A stretch of DNA of 33,621 nucleotides from Bacteroides sp. (GTDB taxonomy: Bacteria; Bacteroidota; Bacteroidia; Bacteroidales; GCA-2748055), in NCBI GenBank assembly GCA_011056635.1, contig DSEO01000100.1, forward strand, positions 1-33,621, written 5' to 3'. The position numbers were made by a program, and so were the translations under genes. How positions within the stretch are numbered: the first letter of the stretch is position 1; every line of letters begins with the position of its first letter. The notes beneath the pieces were generated by a model, which made no database searches, had not been told where the DNA came from, and saw nothing but the letters and a program-made list of their open reading frames with translations. Shown in pieces: positions 1-8,203 of the stretch.

Positions 1-37
1 AATATATCCTGATGTTCTCATCCATAATTCAAAGACC

Positions 38-86
38 GGTGATTGAGGTAGCCAGGTATTACGGATGGGTGATTGAGGCAACCTGG
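38..86. repeat. 19-bp imperfect direct repeat pair
   Basis: Two copies of GGTGATTGAGGYARCCWGG lie at 38-56 and 68-86. Sixteen of 19 positions match and the spacing is 30 bp from start to start. They sit in the non-coding tail downstream of actF, next to the 15-bp minisatellite. Their function is unknown. The short overlapping ORF 73..303 is an artefact of the repeats. Confidence 0.6.
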
Positions 87-112
87 CACGTTGGTTACGC
101 CGATTAGGACAT

Positions 113-187
113 TGCAAGAGAGTAGCCTGCAAGAGAGTAGCCTGCAAGAGAGTAGCCTGCAAGAGAGTAGCCTGCGAGAGAGTATCC
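113..187. repeat. 15-bp tandem repeat (minisatellite), five units
   Basis: The unit TGCAAGAGAGTAGCC is repeated head to tail: four identical copies (113-172) and a fifth with two substitutions (173-187). The period is a multiple of three, so it translates as a repeated pentapeptide in the ORF 73..303. That ORF has no start context, domain or homology I recognise. I read it as a non-coding minisatellite downstream of the act operon. Perfect identity of four copies implies recent expansion or slippage. Confidence 0.85.
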
Positions 188-251
188 CTCAGCATGTTAG
201 TTGTGGATTGACATTTACAACTGCTTCTCAAAACTGGGTCTCACCCGGTTC

Positions 252-1415
252 TCAGGTGTGGTGCGCCCTGGATTCCTCCAGGAACGGGTGGTTCACCGGG
301 TAGAGATTGGCCCGGGTCAGCATGTAGCCGGTGACCAGCATGAACAGGCCCGCATAACCGACGAAGGTGCCGATCTCCTGGAATCCCAGGACCTGTGTGC
401 CCAGGGTGCCGGGAAAGATCTGGATGTACAGGTCGATGAACTGACCGGCGATCAGGAACGGGATGACGATCTTCAGCACGGTTTTGTTGCGGGCCAGGGC
501 CAGGGGCATCAGCAGCACAAAGGGCAGCAGCCAGTTGATGGCAATGTTGGCATAGAAGAAAAATGCCCATCCCTCACCCCGGATCCTTGGAATGAAATAG
601 GCGGTCTCTTCCGGGATGTTCCCGTACCAGATCAGCATGAATTCGGCAAACCAGAAGTATCCCCAGATAATGCAGAGCATGAAAATGTACCTGGAAAAAT
701 CTCCCAGGTGGCTTTTGTTCAGGAAGGGAAAATAACCGCGCCGGTTCATCAGCAGTACGGTGAAGGCGATCACAATGGATGCATGATGAAAGGCCGCCAC
801 AAAATTTTTCACTGCAAAAATGGTACTGTACCAGTGTGCATCAATGGACATGATCCAGTCGATCATGGCCAGGGAAAAAGTAAGGATCACGATGAATATG
901 AAGATCCTGGAATAAAGCTCCCCCCTGCGGAAGGGTCCGAGCCCTCCTTCCCTGTCCTCTCTCAGGGAAATCCGGCGGAGCAGAACGGCCATCAGGATCC
1001 AGAGCGCAAAATAGACCGCCATCCTGATGATCCAGAAGGGCAGATTGAGGTAGGGTGCCTTGTGGGCAAGCAGCGGATCCCGGGCCACCGCTTCTGCATG
1101 TGACCAGTGATAAAGTGCGTTTGCACCCGGTATCATCAGCAGGAAAAGCAGGGCAGCCACCGGCAGGAATCCTCCCATGGCCTCGGGGACCCGGATGAAC
1201 CCGGCCGACCAGCCCGAGTGGGTGACCCGCTGGATGGACAGGAACAGGAGTGCACCCACCGAAAGGGAGACGAAGTACACATTGTTCAGCAGCACATTGG
1301 CCCATCCCCGGCCGGGATCCTGCAGGAAGCTTATCAGCACTGCTGCGATCCCCACCCCAATCATGAGCAGGGTTCCCGTGATATAGATGCCGGATAATTT
1401 GATCTTCTCTTCCAT
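252..1415 (-). CDS. actF: Alternative complex III subunit ActF (NrfD-like quinol:cytochrome c oxidoreductase membrane subunit)
   Basis: This 387-residue polytopic membrane protein has about ten hydrophobic segments and a charged loop near 150-165. It is the last gene of an act operon. ActF is the smaller of the two NrfD/PsrC-like membrane subunits of alternative complex III. With ActC it anchors the complex in the inner membrane, where quinol is oxidised and electrons pass to the haem subunits. Recognisable stretches include the HWSHAEAV segment near residue 103 and FWFAEFMLIWYGNIP near 255. The ATG lies 18 bp after the actE stop, so the genes are probably cotranscribed. Length is normal for the Bacteroidota version. 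No oxidase gene follows within the window. Confidence 0.88.
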   Translation of the reverse strand: MEEKIKLSGIYITGTLLMIGVGIAAVLISFLQDPGRGWANVLLNNVYFVSLSVGALLFLSIQRVTHSGWSAGFIRVPEAMGGFLPVAALLFLLMIPGANALYHWSHAEAVARDPLLAHKAPYLNLPFWIIRMAVYFALWILMAVLLRRISLREDREGGLGPFRRGELYSRIFIFIVILTFSLAMIDWIMSIDAHWYSTIFAVKNFVAAFHHASIVIAFTVLLMNRRGYFPFLNKSHLGDFSRYIFMLCIIWGYFWFAEFMLIWYGNIPEETAYFIPRIRGEGWAFFFYANIAINWLLPFVLLMPLALARNKTVLKIVIPFLIAGQFIDLYIQIFPGTLGTQVLGFQEIGTFVGYAGLFMLVTGYMLTRANLYPVNHPFLEESRAHHT

Positions 1416-1433
1416 ATCTGATGATTTAACCCT

Positions 1434-1985
1434 CTATTTCTGGAGGTTCTCCCGGATATACAACACGATCTTCCACCGGTCCGCCGGACGGATCATACCG
1501 CCGTGGGCTCCCATGATCCCGTACCCCACGGCGATGGTATGGTACATCGCCCCGTCCTTCAGCGCCCCCGCCTGTTCACTGACCAGGCTGGCCGGAGGAT
1601 AGGGATAACGCCCGCTGGTAAACAGGAATCCCTGTCCGTCTCCCTCCGCCCCGTGGCAGGAGGCGCAGAATGACCCGTATGCCGCTCTGCCCCTTTCCAG
1701 GTTGGATACCGTGGCTTCCAGGGGATTGACCAGGTCATTTCCCGCGGCGGTCCTGTCCTCCGGATTGTTTTCATAATCAAAGGGGATCATCTCCCGGGGG
1801 ACGGTCCCTTTCACCGGCACACGCATGGTCATGCTGTCACTGAAATTGGGGTTGGACGTATAGGTTTCATAGGCCCGGGAATAATACATGTCGGGCATAT
1901 AATCCCATCCCGTGCTGGAGCGTGTGCGGTCGCACGAAGCCACAGCCATCCAGAAAACCGCGATACAGATGAAGGTCCGTTTCAT
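1434..1985 (-). CDS. actE: Alternative complex III monohaem cytochrome c lipoprotein ActE
   Basis: This 183-residue protein has a lipoprotein signal peptide (lipobox VASC, Cys about residue 18) and one class I cytochrome c domain. The haem-binding motif CASCH is near residue 110 and is followed by the usual GAEGDGQG. A downstream Met in YGIMGAHG is a candidate axial ligand. ActE carries electrons on the periplasmic face of alternative complex III towards the terminal oxidase. Its ATG overlaps the actD stop by 4 bp (ATGA), which implies translational coupling. Confidence 0.9.
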   Translation of the reverse strand: MKRTFICIAVFWMAVASCDRTRSSTGWDYMPDMYYSRAYETYTSNPNFSDSMTMRVPVKGTVPREMIPFDYENNPEDRTAAGNDLVNPLEATVSNLERGRAAYGSFCASCHGAEGDGQGFLFTSGRYPYPPASLVSEQAGALKDGAMYHTIAVGYGIMGAHGGMIRPADRWKIVLYIRENLQK

Positions 1986-2503
1986 GCTTTTTGCCCTGTT
2001 TGCTTTTCGGTGATCTCGATTGCCCCCGTCTCCTTCATGATGCGGATGGCCCTTTCCGTGTCCACTTTCGTTTTATCCAGCAGGATCACGAAGCTGTCGT
2101 CGGTGGCCCTTTCATGAAAGATTGGTTTTTCATTGCCGGGCCACAATCCGGCCCTCATGGAGAAGGTGAACAGGCTCAGGATGGTGATGCTGAAAATGGT
2201 CAGCACGATGGTGACCACCAGGAACGAGGGGAATGCATTGCTGGGTTTTCCCCCGTAATTGAGGGGCCAGTCGATGACCGCGGTATAGAAAAGGAAAGCC
2301 AGCACTGCAAGGGCGGAGAAAAAGCCAAAGAACCAGCCCACAATGGTGATCCTGGACTTCCGGCCCAGGTTCTGCAGCACTTCGTGGACCGGGAAGGGCA
2401 TGAACACATCCGCGATCTCGATCTTTTCTTCCTTCAGTTTCCGGAAAGCTGCCAGCAGGGACTCCTCCTGCGCATACACCCCCAGTATATATGCTGAACC
2501 CAT
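1982..2503 (-). CDS. actD: Alternative complex III subunit ActD (DUF3341)
   Basis: ActD is a small membrane subunit. It has an N-terminal soluble region with the family motif DVFMPFPVHEVL, two transmembrane segments (about 55-80 and 95-120 from the ATG), and a soluble C-terminal part ending in a ferredoxin-fold-like segment (ILLDKTKVDTERAIRIM). The ORF track starts at 2527, but that codon is GTG and would overlap actC by 20 bp. ATG at 2503 leaves a 4-bp gap after the actC stop and begins MGSAYILGVY, which fits the family start. I therefore chose 2503 (173 residues). Function is structural within the complex; no cofactor motif is visible. Confidence 0.85.
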   Translation of the reverse strand: MGSAYILGVYAQEESLLAAFRKLKEEKIEIADVFMPFPVHEVLQNLGRKSRITIVGWFFGFFSALAVLAFLFYTAVIDWPLNYGGKPSNAFPSFLVVTIVLTIFSITILSLFTFSMRAGLWPGNEKPIFHERATDDSFVILLDKTKVDTERAIRIMKETGAIEITEKQTGQKA

Positions 2504-2507
2504 AACA

Positions 2508-3893
2508 TTAATTTTTTTTACTTTCACCTTTTGACTTTCGATTTTCGATCTGGTATTTATTCACCGCCTTGACCTCGCTGATGGCGATCATCGGTATGTA
2601 CTTGAAAAACAGCAGTACGCCGAAGATGAAAATACCCAGGGTCCCCAGGTATACGGAGATCTCCACGAAGGTGGGCGAATAGCTGGCCCAGGCCGAGGGC
2701 AGGTAATCCTTTGCCAGGGAGGTGATCACGATGTTGAACCGTTCGAACCACATTCCCACGTTGATCAGGATGGAGATGATAAAAAGGATCAGGACATTGC
2801 TCCGGATCTTTTTGAACCACATGAGCTGGGGGATGATGGCATTACAGACGAACATGATCCAGAATTGCACGGTGAATTCTCCCGTGATCCGGTTGTGGAA
2901 AAAGGTGAAGATCTCATACCGGTTTCCCGAATACCATGCCAGAAATATTTCGGTCAGGTAGGCGGTGCCCATGATCAGTGAAACGAAGATCAGGATCTTT
3001 GCCACATTCTGCATGTGCCGGTCCGTTATATAGTCCTCCAGCTTATAGATCTTACGCAGCAGGATCATCAGGGTCATAACCATGGCAAATCCTGAAAAGA
3101 TGGCTCCCACCACAAAATAAGGCGGAAAGATGGTGGTATGCCAACCCGGTTCCACAGAGACGGCAAAGTCCGTGGAGACGATGGAATGGACGGAGACCAC
3201 CAGGACGGCGGCGATGCCCCCCAGGATATAGCTGAGCCCCTCATACCTTTTCCATTCCCCCACCGAACCCCTCCATCCCATGGCCAGCCATCCGTATACG
3301 CCCTTCCGCACTTTCGATTTGGCATGGTCGCGGATGGTGGCGAAATCCGGGATCATCCCCAGGTACCAGAAGGAGGCGGAGATGAGCAGGTAGGCTGAGA
3401 TGGCGATGAAGTCCCAGAACAGCGGGGAGTTGTAATTGACCCAGAGCGGCCCCCGGGTATTGGGATAGGGAAGGATAAAAAATGCATTCCAGATCCGGCC
3501 CATGTGCAGGGCCGGAAACAGGGCTGCGCATCCAACCGCCACCACGGTCATCGCCTCCGCAGCCCGGTTGATGGAAGAACGCCATTCCTGCCTGAGGATC
3601 AACAGGAAGATGGAGAAAGCGGTACCCGCGTGACCGATCCCGATCCACCATACAAAATTGATGATCGCCCATCCCCATCCCACCGTATTGTTCACACCCC
3701 AGGTACCGATCCCGGTGGAAATGGTCACGTAAATGGCCCAGAAGCCCAGGAGCATCATGAGCGAGCTGATGCCGAGTCCCGCCAGCCACCAGAATTTGGG
3801 CCGGGCATACAGGGGCGAGGTGATATCGTCTGTGATCTGCCCAAGGGATTTGTTCCCCAGGATCAGGGGTCCTCTGATCTCGGTGTTATACAT
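2508..3893 (-). CDS. actC: Alternative complex III subunit ActC (NrfD-family integral membrane subunit)
   Basis: This 461-residue NrfD/PsrC-like protein has about ten transmembrane helices and a long hydrophilic N-terminus beginning MYNTEIRGPLILGNKS. The segments VWWIGIGHAGTAFS (about 80) and PALHMGRIWN (about 128) are typical of ActC. This is the large membrane subunit that contributes the quinol site and contacts the iron-sulfur domain of ActB. It lies 24 bp downstream of actB and 4 bp upstream of actD. The C-terminal tail is lysine-rich (KSKGESKKN) and cytoplasmic by the positive-inside rule. Confidence 0.92.
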   Translation of the reverse strand: MYNTEIRGPLILGNKSLGQITDDITSPLYARPKFWWLAGLGISSLMMLLGFWAIYVTISTGIGTWGVNNTVGWGWAIINFVWWIGIGHAGTAFSIFLLILRQEWRSSINRAAEAMTVVAVGCAALFPALHMGRIWNAFFILPYPNTRGPLWVNYNSPLFWDFIAISAYLLISASFWYLGMIPDFATIRDHAKSKVRKGVYGWLAMGWRGSVGEWKRYEGLSYILGGIAAVLVVSVHSIVSTDFAVSVEPGWHTTIFPPYFVVGAIFSGFAMVMTLMILLRKIYKLEDYITDRHMQNVAKILIFVSLIMGTAYLTEIFLAWYSGNRYEIFTFFHNRITGEFTVQFWIMFVCNAIIPQLMWFKKIRSNVLILFIISILINVGMWFERFNIVITSLAKDYLPSAWASYSPTFVEISVYLGTLGIFIFGVLLFFKYIPMIAISEVKAVNKYQIENRKSKGESKKN

Positions 3894-3917
3894 GGATGCG
3901 TATTTTATTCTCCATAA

Positions 3918-6866
3918 TCAGCCGTTGTGTTCATTTTGTTCCTCGTGGTTCCCGGGAGAGCCCGGAGGGGAATTCCTTACCCGGGTGAGGTAACCCACCG
4001 AGGGAAGTGTGTGCAGCTCTTCCAGCAGGTGGTAATTCCGCTCCTGCTTTTTCAGGCGACTCACCTCAGATCCCTCATCGTTCAGGTTCCCGAACACCAG
4101 GGCTCCGGCAGGACAGGACTGCACACAGGCAGGTTGGACCTCTCCGTCGGTCAATGCCCGGTTTTCCAGTTTGGCCTCCATCTTCTTTTCCTGGATGCGC
4201 TGTACACAGAATGAGCATTTTTCTATCACGCCCCTTTCCCGCACCGTCACATCCGGGTTCAGGGCCAGCCTGGAAAGGTCGCTGTTCTGGTTAAAATCGA
4301 ACCGGTCGTTCTTCACATATTTGAACCAGTTGAAACGGCGTACGCGGTAGGGACAGTTGTTAATGCAGTACTTGGTCCCGATACACCGGGCATAGGCCAC
4401 CTGGTTCAGTCCCTCGTTGCTGTGCATGGTGGCGCTTACCGGGCACACATTTTCGCAGGGTGCATTGTCACAGTGCTGGCAAATAACGGGCTGGTGGAGC
4501 ACCTGCGGGTTCCCCGGTTCCCCGCTGTAATACCTGTCGATGCGGATCCAGTGCATGATCCTCCGGTTCCTGACCTCCTCCTTTCCCACCGTGGCCACAT
4601 TGTTCTCGGCCGTGCAGGCCACAATGCAGTTGTTGCACCCGGTGCATTTATTCAAATCGACCACCAGGCCCCAGTGGAAACCGTCAAATTTTACACCGGG
4701 ATACAGGGTCTGGTGATGCGCTTCCGTTTCCACGTGAAAGTGATTCCCCGCACAGGGATCCTTCCTGTACTCCTCCAGGGTGGTCTCCCGCACAATGGGC
4801 CGTCCCTCCATGGTATGGTGTGTCTGTGTGCGGGCCAGCGGATAGGTCTCTCCGGTTGCCTCCATCCGGATCCGGTCATTCACATAACAGCGGTGACCGT
4901 TCCTGCGGGTGATCCACCTGAATCCGTTGATCCCCAGATGATCGCCTACCTTTCCCGCCCGGGTGCGTCCGTATCCGAGTGCCAGGGAGACCGTTCCCCT
5001 GGCCTGGCCCGGTTGAACGAGCACCGGGACCGCGATGCCGTCCAGCGTGACTACCATTTCGTCCCTGAGCCCCTTTTCCTCCGCATCCGCAGGGGATACC
5101 GCCAGGTAATTGTCCCAGCACACTTTGGAAACAGGATCGGGCAGCTCCTGAAGCCACGGATTGTTGGCATAACGGCCGTCATTCAGCGACACCGGCTGGT
5201 AGAGGATGAGGGACAGTCCGGATTCGGCAGGCTCCAGCGCCACCCGGGGCGGAGTATATTCCAGAACAGGGTGACCAGGCTCCTTTTCCAGGTAACCCTG
5301 CTGCAGGGTATGCTTCCACCACGCCTCAAATCCTTCCGGTGCGGAGGGGGCGAGGTTCTCCTTCCACCAGGATCTGAGCAGATCCCCGTAGGACTGTGTC
5401 TCCCCTGCCCACGCCAGGAGCGAATCCTGGAACGCCCTGGTATTGAAAATGGGACGGATGCAGGGTTGCTGGAGGCTGTAGGAGGCGGTGACCGGCTCCG
5501 CATCGCCCCATGCCTCCAGGTAATGGTGATCCGGACAGACCACCCGGCATGCCTCTGCGGTCTCATTCATGGCAGTCCCCGCATATACCGTAAACCCGGC
5601 TTTCCCCAGTGCGTCGAATCCCCCGAGACTGTAAAGCGGGTTCACATTCACCAGCACAAGGTTGTCCACTTCCCCATTTTCCAGGGAAGCCACGAAATCG
5701 ACAAATTTCGCATCATCCCCCTGTTTGAGCATGATGCACCTGTCCAGGTCCAGCGTTTGCCCGTAATTGCCCAGCATGTAGTTCAATCCCCCCACCAGCA
5801 CCTGAACATCGGGATCGTTGGACCCGCTGACCACCAGGGAGCGTCCCCGGTGTTCCAGCAGCCCGGCCGTCATAGCCTCCACATCGTGAACGGGGGGCGG
5901 AGCGAGCAGGGAAGGGTAGCCTGTGGCATCTGCCACGCGGTTGTAAATGGCTGCCAGCATCAGCTGGGATTCGCGGGGAGTGACCGGGAGACGGATATCG
6001 GCGCTGGTACCCGTCACGGAAAACCCGGATTCCACCTGCACGTGCCTGGACATCCGCGGGCGCGTGCTGCTTACTTCCCTGGTGGAGGCATAATCCCTGG
6101 TAAACTCCACCGGCGCGAGCCAGGTCCCCAAAAAATCCGCATCCAGCGAAAGGATGTAATCGGCAGTGTCAAAATGAAAGCCCGGAATCAGGGACCGGCC
6201 AAACAGGATCCGGTGTGCCTCCCGGATCCCGGAAGCCGGTGTCTCATCGTACTGGATCCATTCCGCTCCCGGATACGCCTTCAGGAACAACCCGATGGCC
6301 TCCCGGGTGGAGGGACTGATGACGGTGGGTGTGACCAGGACCGTCCGCCTGCCCGATGACAGTTTTTCCCTCACCAGCCGGTCCGTTTCTTCCCAGGAAA
6401 CGGGCTCCCTGCTGATCATGGGATCCCTGTACCTGGCTTCGTCATAAAGATTAAGCACCGATGCCTGCACCCTTGCACTGGTTCCCCCGTGGGAGACGGG
6501 CGACCGGTGGTTCCCTTCGATCTTGATGGGCCGGCCGTCCCTTACCTTCACCAGGACACTGCAATATTCCGAGCCGTCGTAAAAGGTGGATGCATAATAG
6601 CTGGCCTGGCCGGGGGTGACTTCCTCGGGCCTGATCAGGTAGGGAATTGCCTTCTGGACCGGCTTTTCGCAACTGCTCACCACGGTGGCGGTGGCTATGC
6701 TGAAACCGAAAAGTTTCAGAAAATCCCTCCTGGTGGCCGGTGAATCAACGGCACGGCTATCCAGCAGGTCCAGCACAGCATTCCGGTGTTCCTGGCCGGC
6801 TTCCGTTTCCGGTCCGGGATCTTTTCCGCCATGAAATTCTTCAATGCTTCTCCAGTGTTTTTCCAT
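3918..6866 (-). CDS. actB: Alternative complex III subunit ActB (molybdopterin-oxidoreductase-like plus iron-sulfur domain)
   Basis: This 982-residue periplasmic subunit fuses two domains. The N-terminus has a twin-arginine-type signal, TRRDFLKLFGF (about 45-55), followed by VSSC, which may be a lipidation site. Residues about 80-680 resemble the molybdopterin oxidoreductase fold, which in this family carries no cofactor. Residues about 735-950 form a ferredoxin-like domain with four cysteine groups: CTGCNNCIVAC, CQHCDNAPCENVC, CIGTKYCINNC, and CSFC with CVQSC. These fit one 3Fe-4S and three 4Fe-4S clusters. ActB relays electrons from the quinol site to the haems. It follows actA by 14 bp. 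Confidence 0.93.
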   Translation of the reverse strand: MEKHWRSIEEFHGGKDPGPETEAGQEHRNAVLDLLDSRAVDSPATRRDFLKLFGFSIATATVVSSCEKPVQKAIPYLIRPEEVTPGQASYYASTFYDGSEYCSVLVKVRDGRPIKIEGNHRSPVSHGGTSARVQASVLNLYDEARYRDPMISREPVSWEETDRLVREKLSSGRRTVLVTPTVISPSTREAIGLFLKAYPGAEWIQYDETPASGIREAHRILFGRSLIPGFHFDTADYILSLDADFLGTWLAPVEFTRDYASTREVSSTRPRMSRHVQVESGFSVTGTSADIRLPVTPRESQLMLAAIYNRVADATGYPSLLAPPPVHDVEAMTAGLLEHRGRSLVVSGSNDPDVQVLVGGLNYMLGNYGQTLDLDRCIMLKQGDDAKFVDFVASLENGEVDNLVLVNVNPLYSLGGFDALGKAGFTVYAGTAMNETAEACRVVCPDHHYLEAWGDAEPVTASYSLQQPCIRPIFNTRAFQDSLLAWAGETQSYGDLLRSWWKENLAPSAPEGFEAWWKHTLQQGYLEKEPGHPVLEYTPPRVALEPAESGLSLILYQPVSLNDGRYANNPWLQELPDPVSKVCWDNYLAVSPADAEEKGLRDEMVVTLDGIAVPVLVQPGQARGTVSLALGYGRTRAGKVGDHLGINGFRWITRRNGHRCYVNDRIRMEATGETYPLARTQTHHTMEGRPIVRETTLEEYRKDPCAGNHFHVETEAHHQTLYPGVKFDGFHWGLVVDLNKCTGCNNCIVACTAENNVATVGKEEVRNRRIMHWIRIDRYYSGEPGNPQVLHQPVICQHCDNAPCENVCPVSATMHSNEGLNQVAYARCIGTKYCINNCPYRVRRFNWFKYVKNDRFDFNQNSDLSRLALNPDVTVRERGVIEKCSFCVQRIQEKKMEAKLENRALTDGEVQPACVQSCPAGALVFGNLNDEGSEVSRLKKQERNYHLLEELHTLPSVGYLTRVRNSPPGSPGNHEEQNEHNG

Positions 6867-6880
6867 GGATTACAGAGGGT

Positions 6881-8008
6881 TTAATAATGACACCTGGAGC
6901 ACTCGGTACCGCCGGTCATATCCGCGGTGACCCGGTCGATCTCCCCGTTTTTCAATTTTTTATGCGTCGCTTCATATACCGCATAAAAGGCCTGATCAAA
7001 AGCCTGTACCTCGGTGTCGCGGTGACAGTTGATGCACCAACCCATGCTCAGGTCGGACACTTGCCGCACACGGTCCATTTTTTCAATGGCACCGTGACAG
7101 GAGGCACAGTCGATCCCTGCGACCTTTACATGCTGTGCGTGACTGAAGAACACGTGGTCCTGCAGGTTGTGAACCCGGATCCACTCAATGGGTCTGCCAC
7201 CCTCCCGGGCCTCCACCACCATCTGGATCTGGTGCCTTCCGGAATGTGTCCCTTCCCTCACGATGGCATGACAGTTCCAGCACACCTGCACACCGGGGAT
7301 CCCTGCAGATTTGGAGTGCTCCACGGTGGTGTGGCAGTACCGGCAATCGATCCCGTTGCCGGCCACGTGCACGGCATGCGAGAACTTAACGGGCTGGTCG
7401 GGCTCATAACCTTCCTGTCTCCCCAGGGCCGTCCCCGCTTCATACAGCAGCTTGACCTGCCATCCCAGCGCCGCCAGAAAAAGGATCCCCAGGATGTACC
7501 TTCTTTTCACCCTTTTCAGAAAAAAGATATCCAGCACGATCCAGGTGAGGACCGCTCCCAGCAGCAGGAACAGGAATATTTTGTTGATCACGGGCTTCTT
7601 TTTGATCATCCCTTCTTCCTCGAAAACATCCAGGTACAGCTTGATCATTGTCACATCGCTTTCGTTCAGGCCGAAGGTCCCGTGCATGGCGGACATGGTC
7701 CGGCCGGTGGGATTGAGGACCGCCTCCCGGAACTCCCCGATGCTCCTTGTCTTGTACTTGTGGGCAATCTCCCAGGCACTGGGATTCCAGTTGAAGGTAT
7801 CTGCTTCCATCGTGTTGTGACACTCCGCGCATGCGTTCGACCCGAATTTGCCATCGATCAATCCGTAGAAAAGCCTTTCTCCGCGCATCAATCCCTCCGC
7901 CGGATGATCCGGGTCAGGGTCCCCGTTCTGCCCGGAAAGCGGACTGATCATCAAAACCGATATAGCCAGCATGAACAGGGTGGAGAACGGACTGGTGAGG
8001 TTTCTCAT
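6881..8008 (-). CDS. actA: Alternative complex III multihaem cytochrome c ActA, six CxxCH motifs
   Basis: This 375-residue protein is the first gene of the act operon. A signal peptide (to about residue 26, ending LSGQ) leads into a short domain with CAECH near residue 60. One or two hydrophobic segments follow (about 145-185). The C-terminal domain carries five further motifs: CRYCH, CWNCH, CASCH, CINCH and, at the extreme C-terminus, CSRCH. The C-terminal part is the pentahaem cytochrome that defines ActA. The N-terminal motif indicates an extra monohaem domain fused in front. Extra histidines (HAVHVAG, HAQHVKVAG) are likely distal axial ligands. A candidate promoter lies about 50 bp upstream. 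Confidence 0.92.
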   Translation of the reverse strand: MRNLTSPFSTLFMLAISVLMISPLSGQNGDPDPDHPAEGLMRGERLFYGLIDGKFGSNACAECHNTMEADTFNWNPSAWEIAHKYKTRSIGEFREAVLNPTGRTMSAMHGTFGLNESDVTMIKLYLDVFEEEGMIKKKPVINKIFLFLLLGAVLTWIVLDIFFLKRVKRRYILGILFLAALGWQVKLLYEAGTALGRQEGYEPDQPVKFSHAVHVAGNGIDCRYCHTTVEHSKSAGIPGVQVCWNCHAIVREGTHSGRHQIQMVVEAREGGRPIEWIRVHNLQDHVFFSHAQHVKVAGIDCASCHGAIEKMDRVRQVSDLSMGWCINCHRDTEVQAFDQAFYAVYEATHKKLKNGEIDRVTADMTGGTECSRCHY

Positions 8009-8058
8009 GAATAATTCAGATTCGTATATACAAAGGCTGCAGGGTGATTACGCTAATT

Positions 8059-8086
8059 TAAATTTATTGGTGAAAATTAGCAACAA
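8059..8086 (-). promoter_or_regulatory. Candidate promoter of the act operon
   Basis: On the minus strand TTG (8086-8084) is followed after 17 bp by TAAATTTA (8066-8059). This matches the Bacteroidota pattern TTG-N17-23-TAnnTTTG except for the last base. The predicted start point is about 45 bp upstream of the actA ATG. The box is itself a palindrome in AT-rich DNA, so chance similarity is possible. Confidence 0.35.
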
Positions 8087-8097
8087 GCCCAAAAATT

Positions 8098-8139
8098 ACT
8101 GATTAAAAGCTGCATGGATATTTATTATTTATAATCAGT
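8098..8139. promoter_or_regulatory. Inverted repeat in the act / symporter divergent spacer
   Basis: ACTGATTA (8098-8105) is repeated in inverse as TAATCAGT (8132-8139) across a 26-bp loop. It lies in the 195-bp spacer between actA (-) and the symporter gene (+). It could bind a dimeric regulator or be chance in AT-rich DNA. I see no convincing promoter for the symporter gene in this spacer. Confidence 0.25.
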
Positions 8140-8203
8140 TTAAATAATACAGGTTGCTGATCACTTAATTTTATTTAAATTCGATCCGTAATCCGTATCC
8201 TGC

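Noticed and set aside
113-187. Possible CRISPR array
   Set aside because: The units are contiguous 15-mers with no spacers, and no cas gene is nearby.
73-303. 76-residue ORF containing repeated LQESS pentapeptides
   Set aside because: The repeat arises from the 15-bp minisatellite, and its 3' end overlaps actF. No start context or homology was seen.
4422-6359. 645-residue plus-strand ORF opposite actB
   Set aside because: It is antisense to a clear ActB with iron-sulfur motifs, shows no recognisable domain, and is a typical result of high third-position GC.
3918-6866. Catalytic molybdenum enzyme reading of ActB
   Set aside because: The gene order actA-F and the fused four-cluster ferredoxin domain identify ActB, whose molybdopterin-like domain carries no cofactor.
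8140-8203. Promoter for the BASS symporter gene (TAATTTTA at 8166)
   Set aside because: No TTG lies at the required distance upstream, so the box alone in AT-rich DNA is not convincing.
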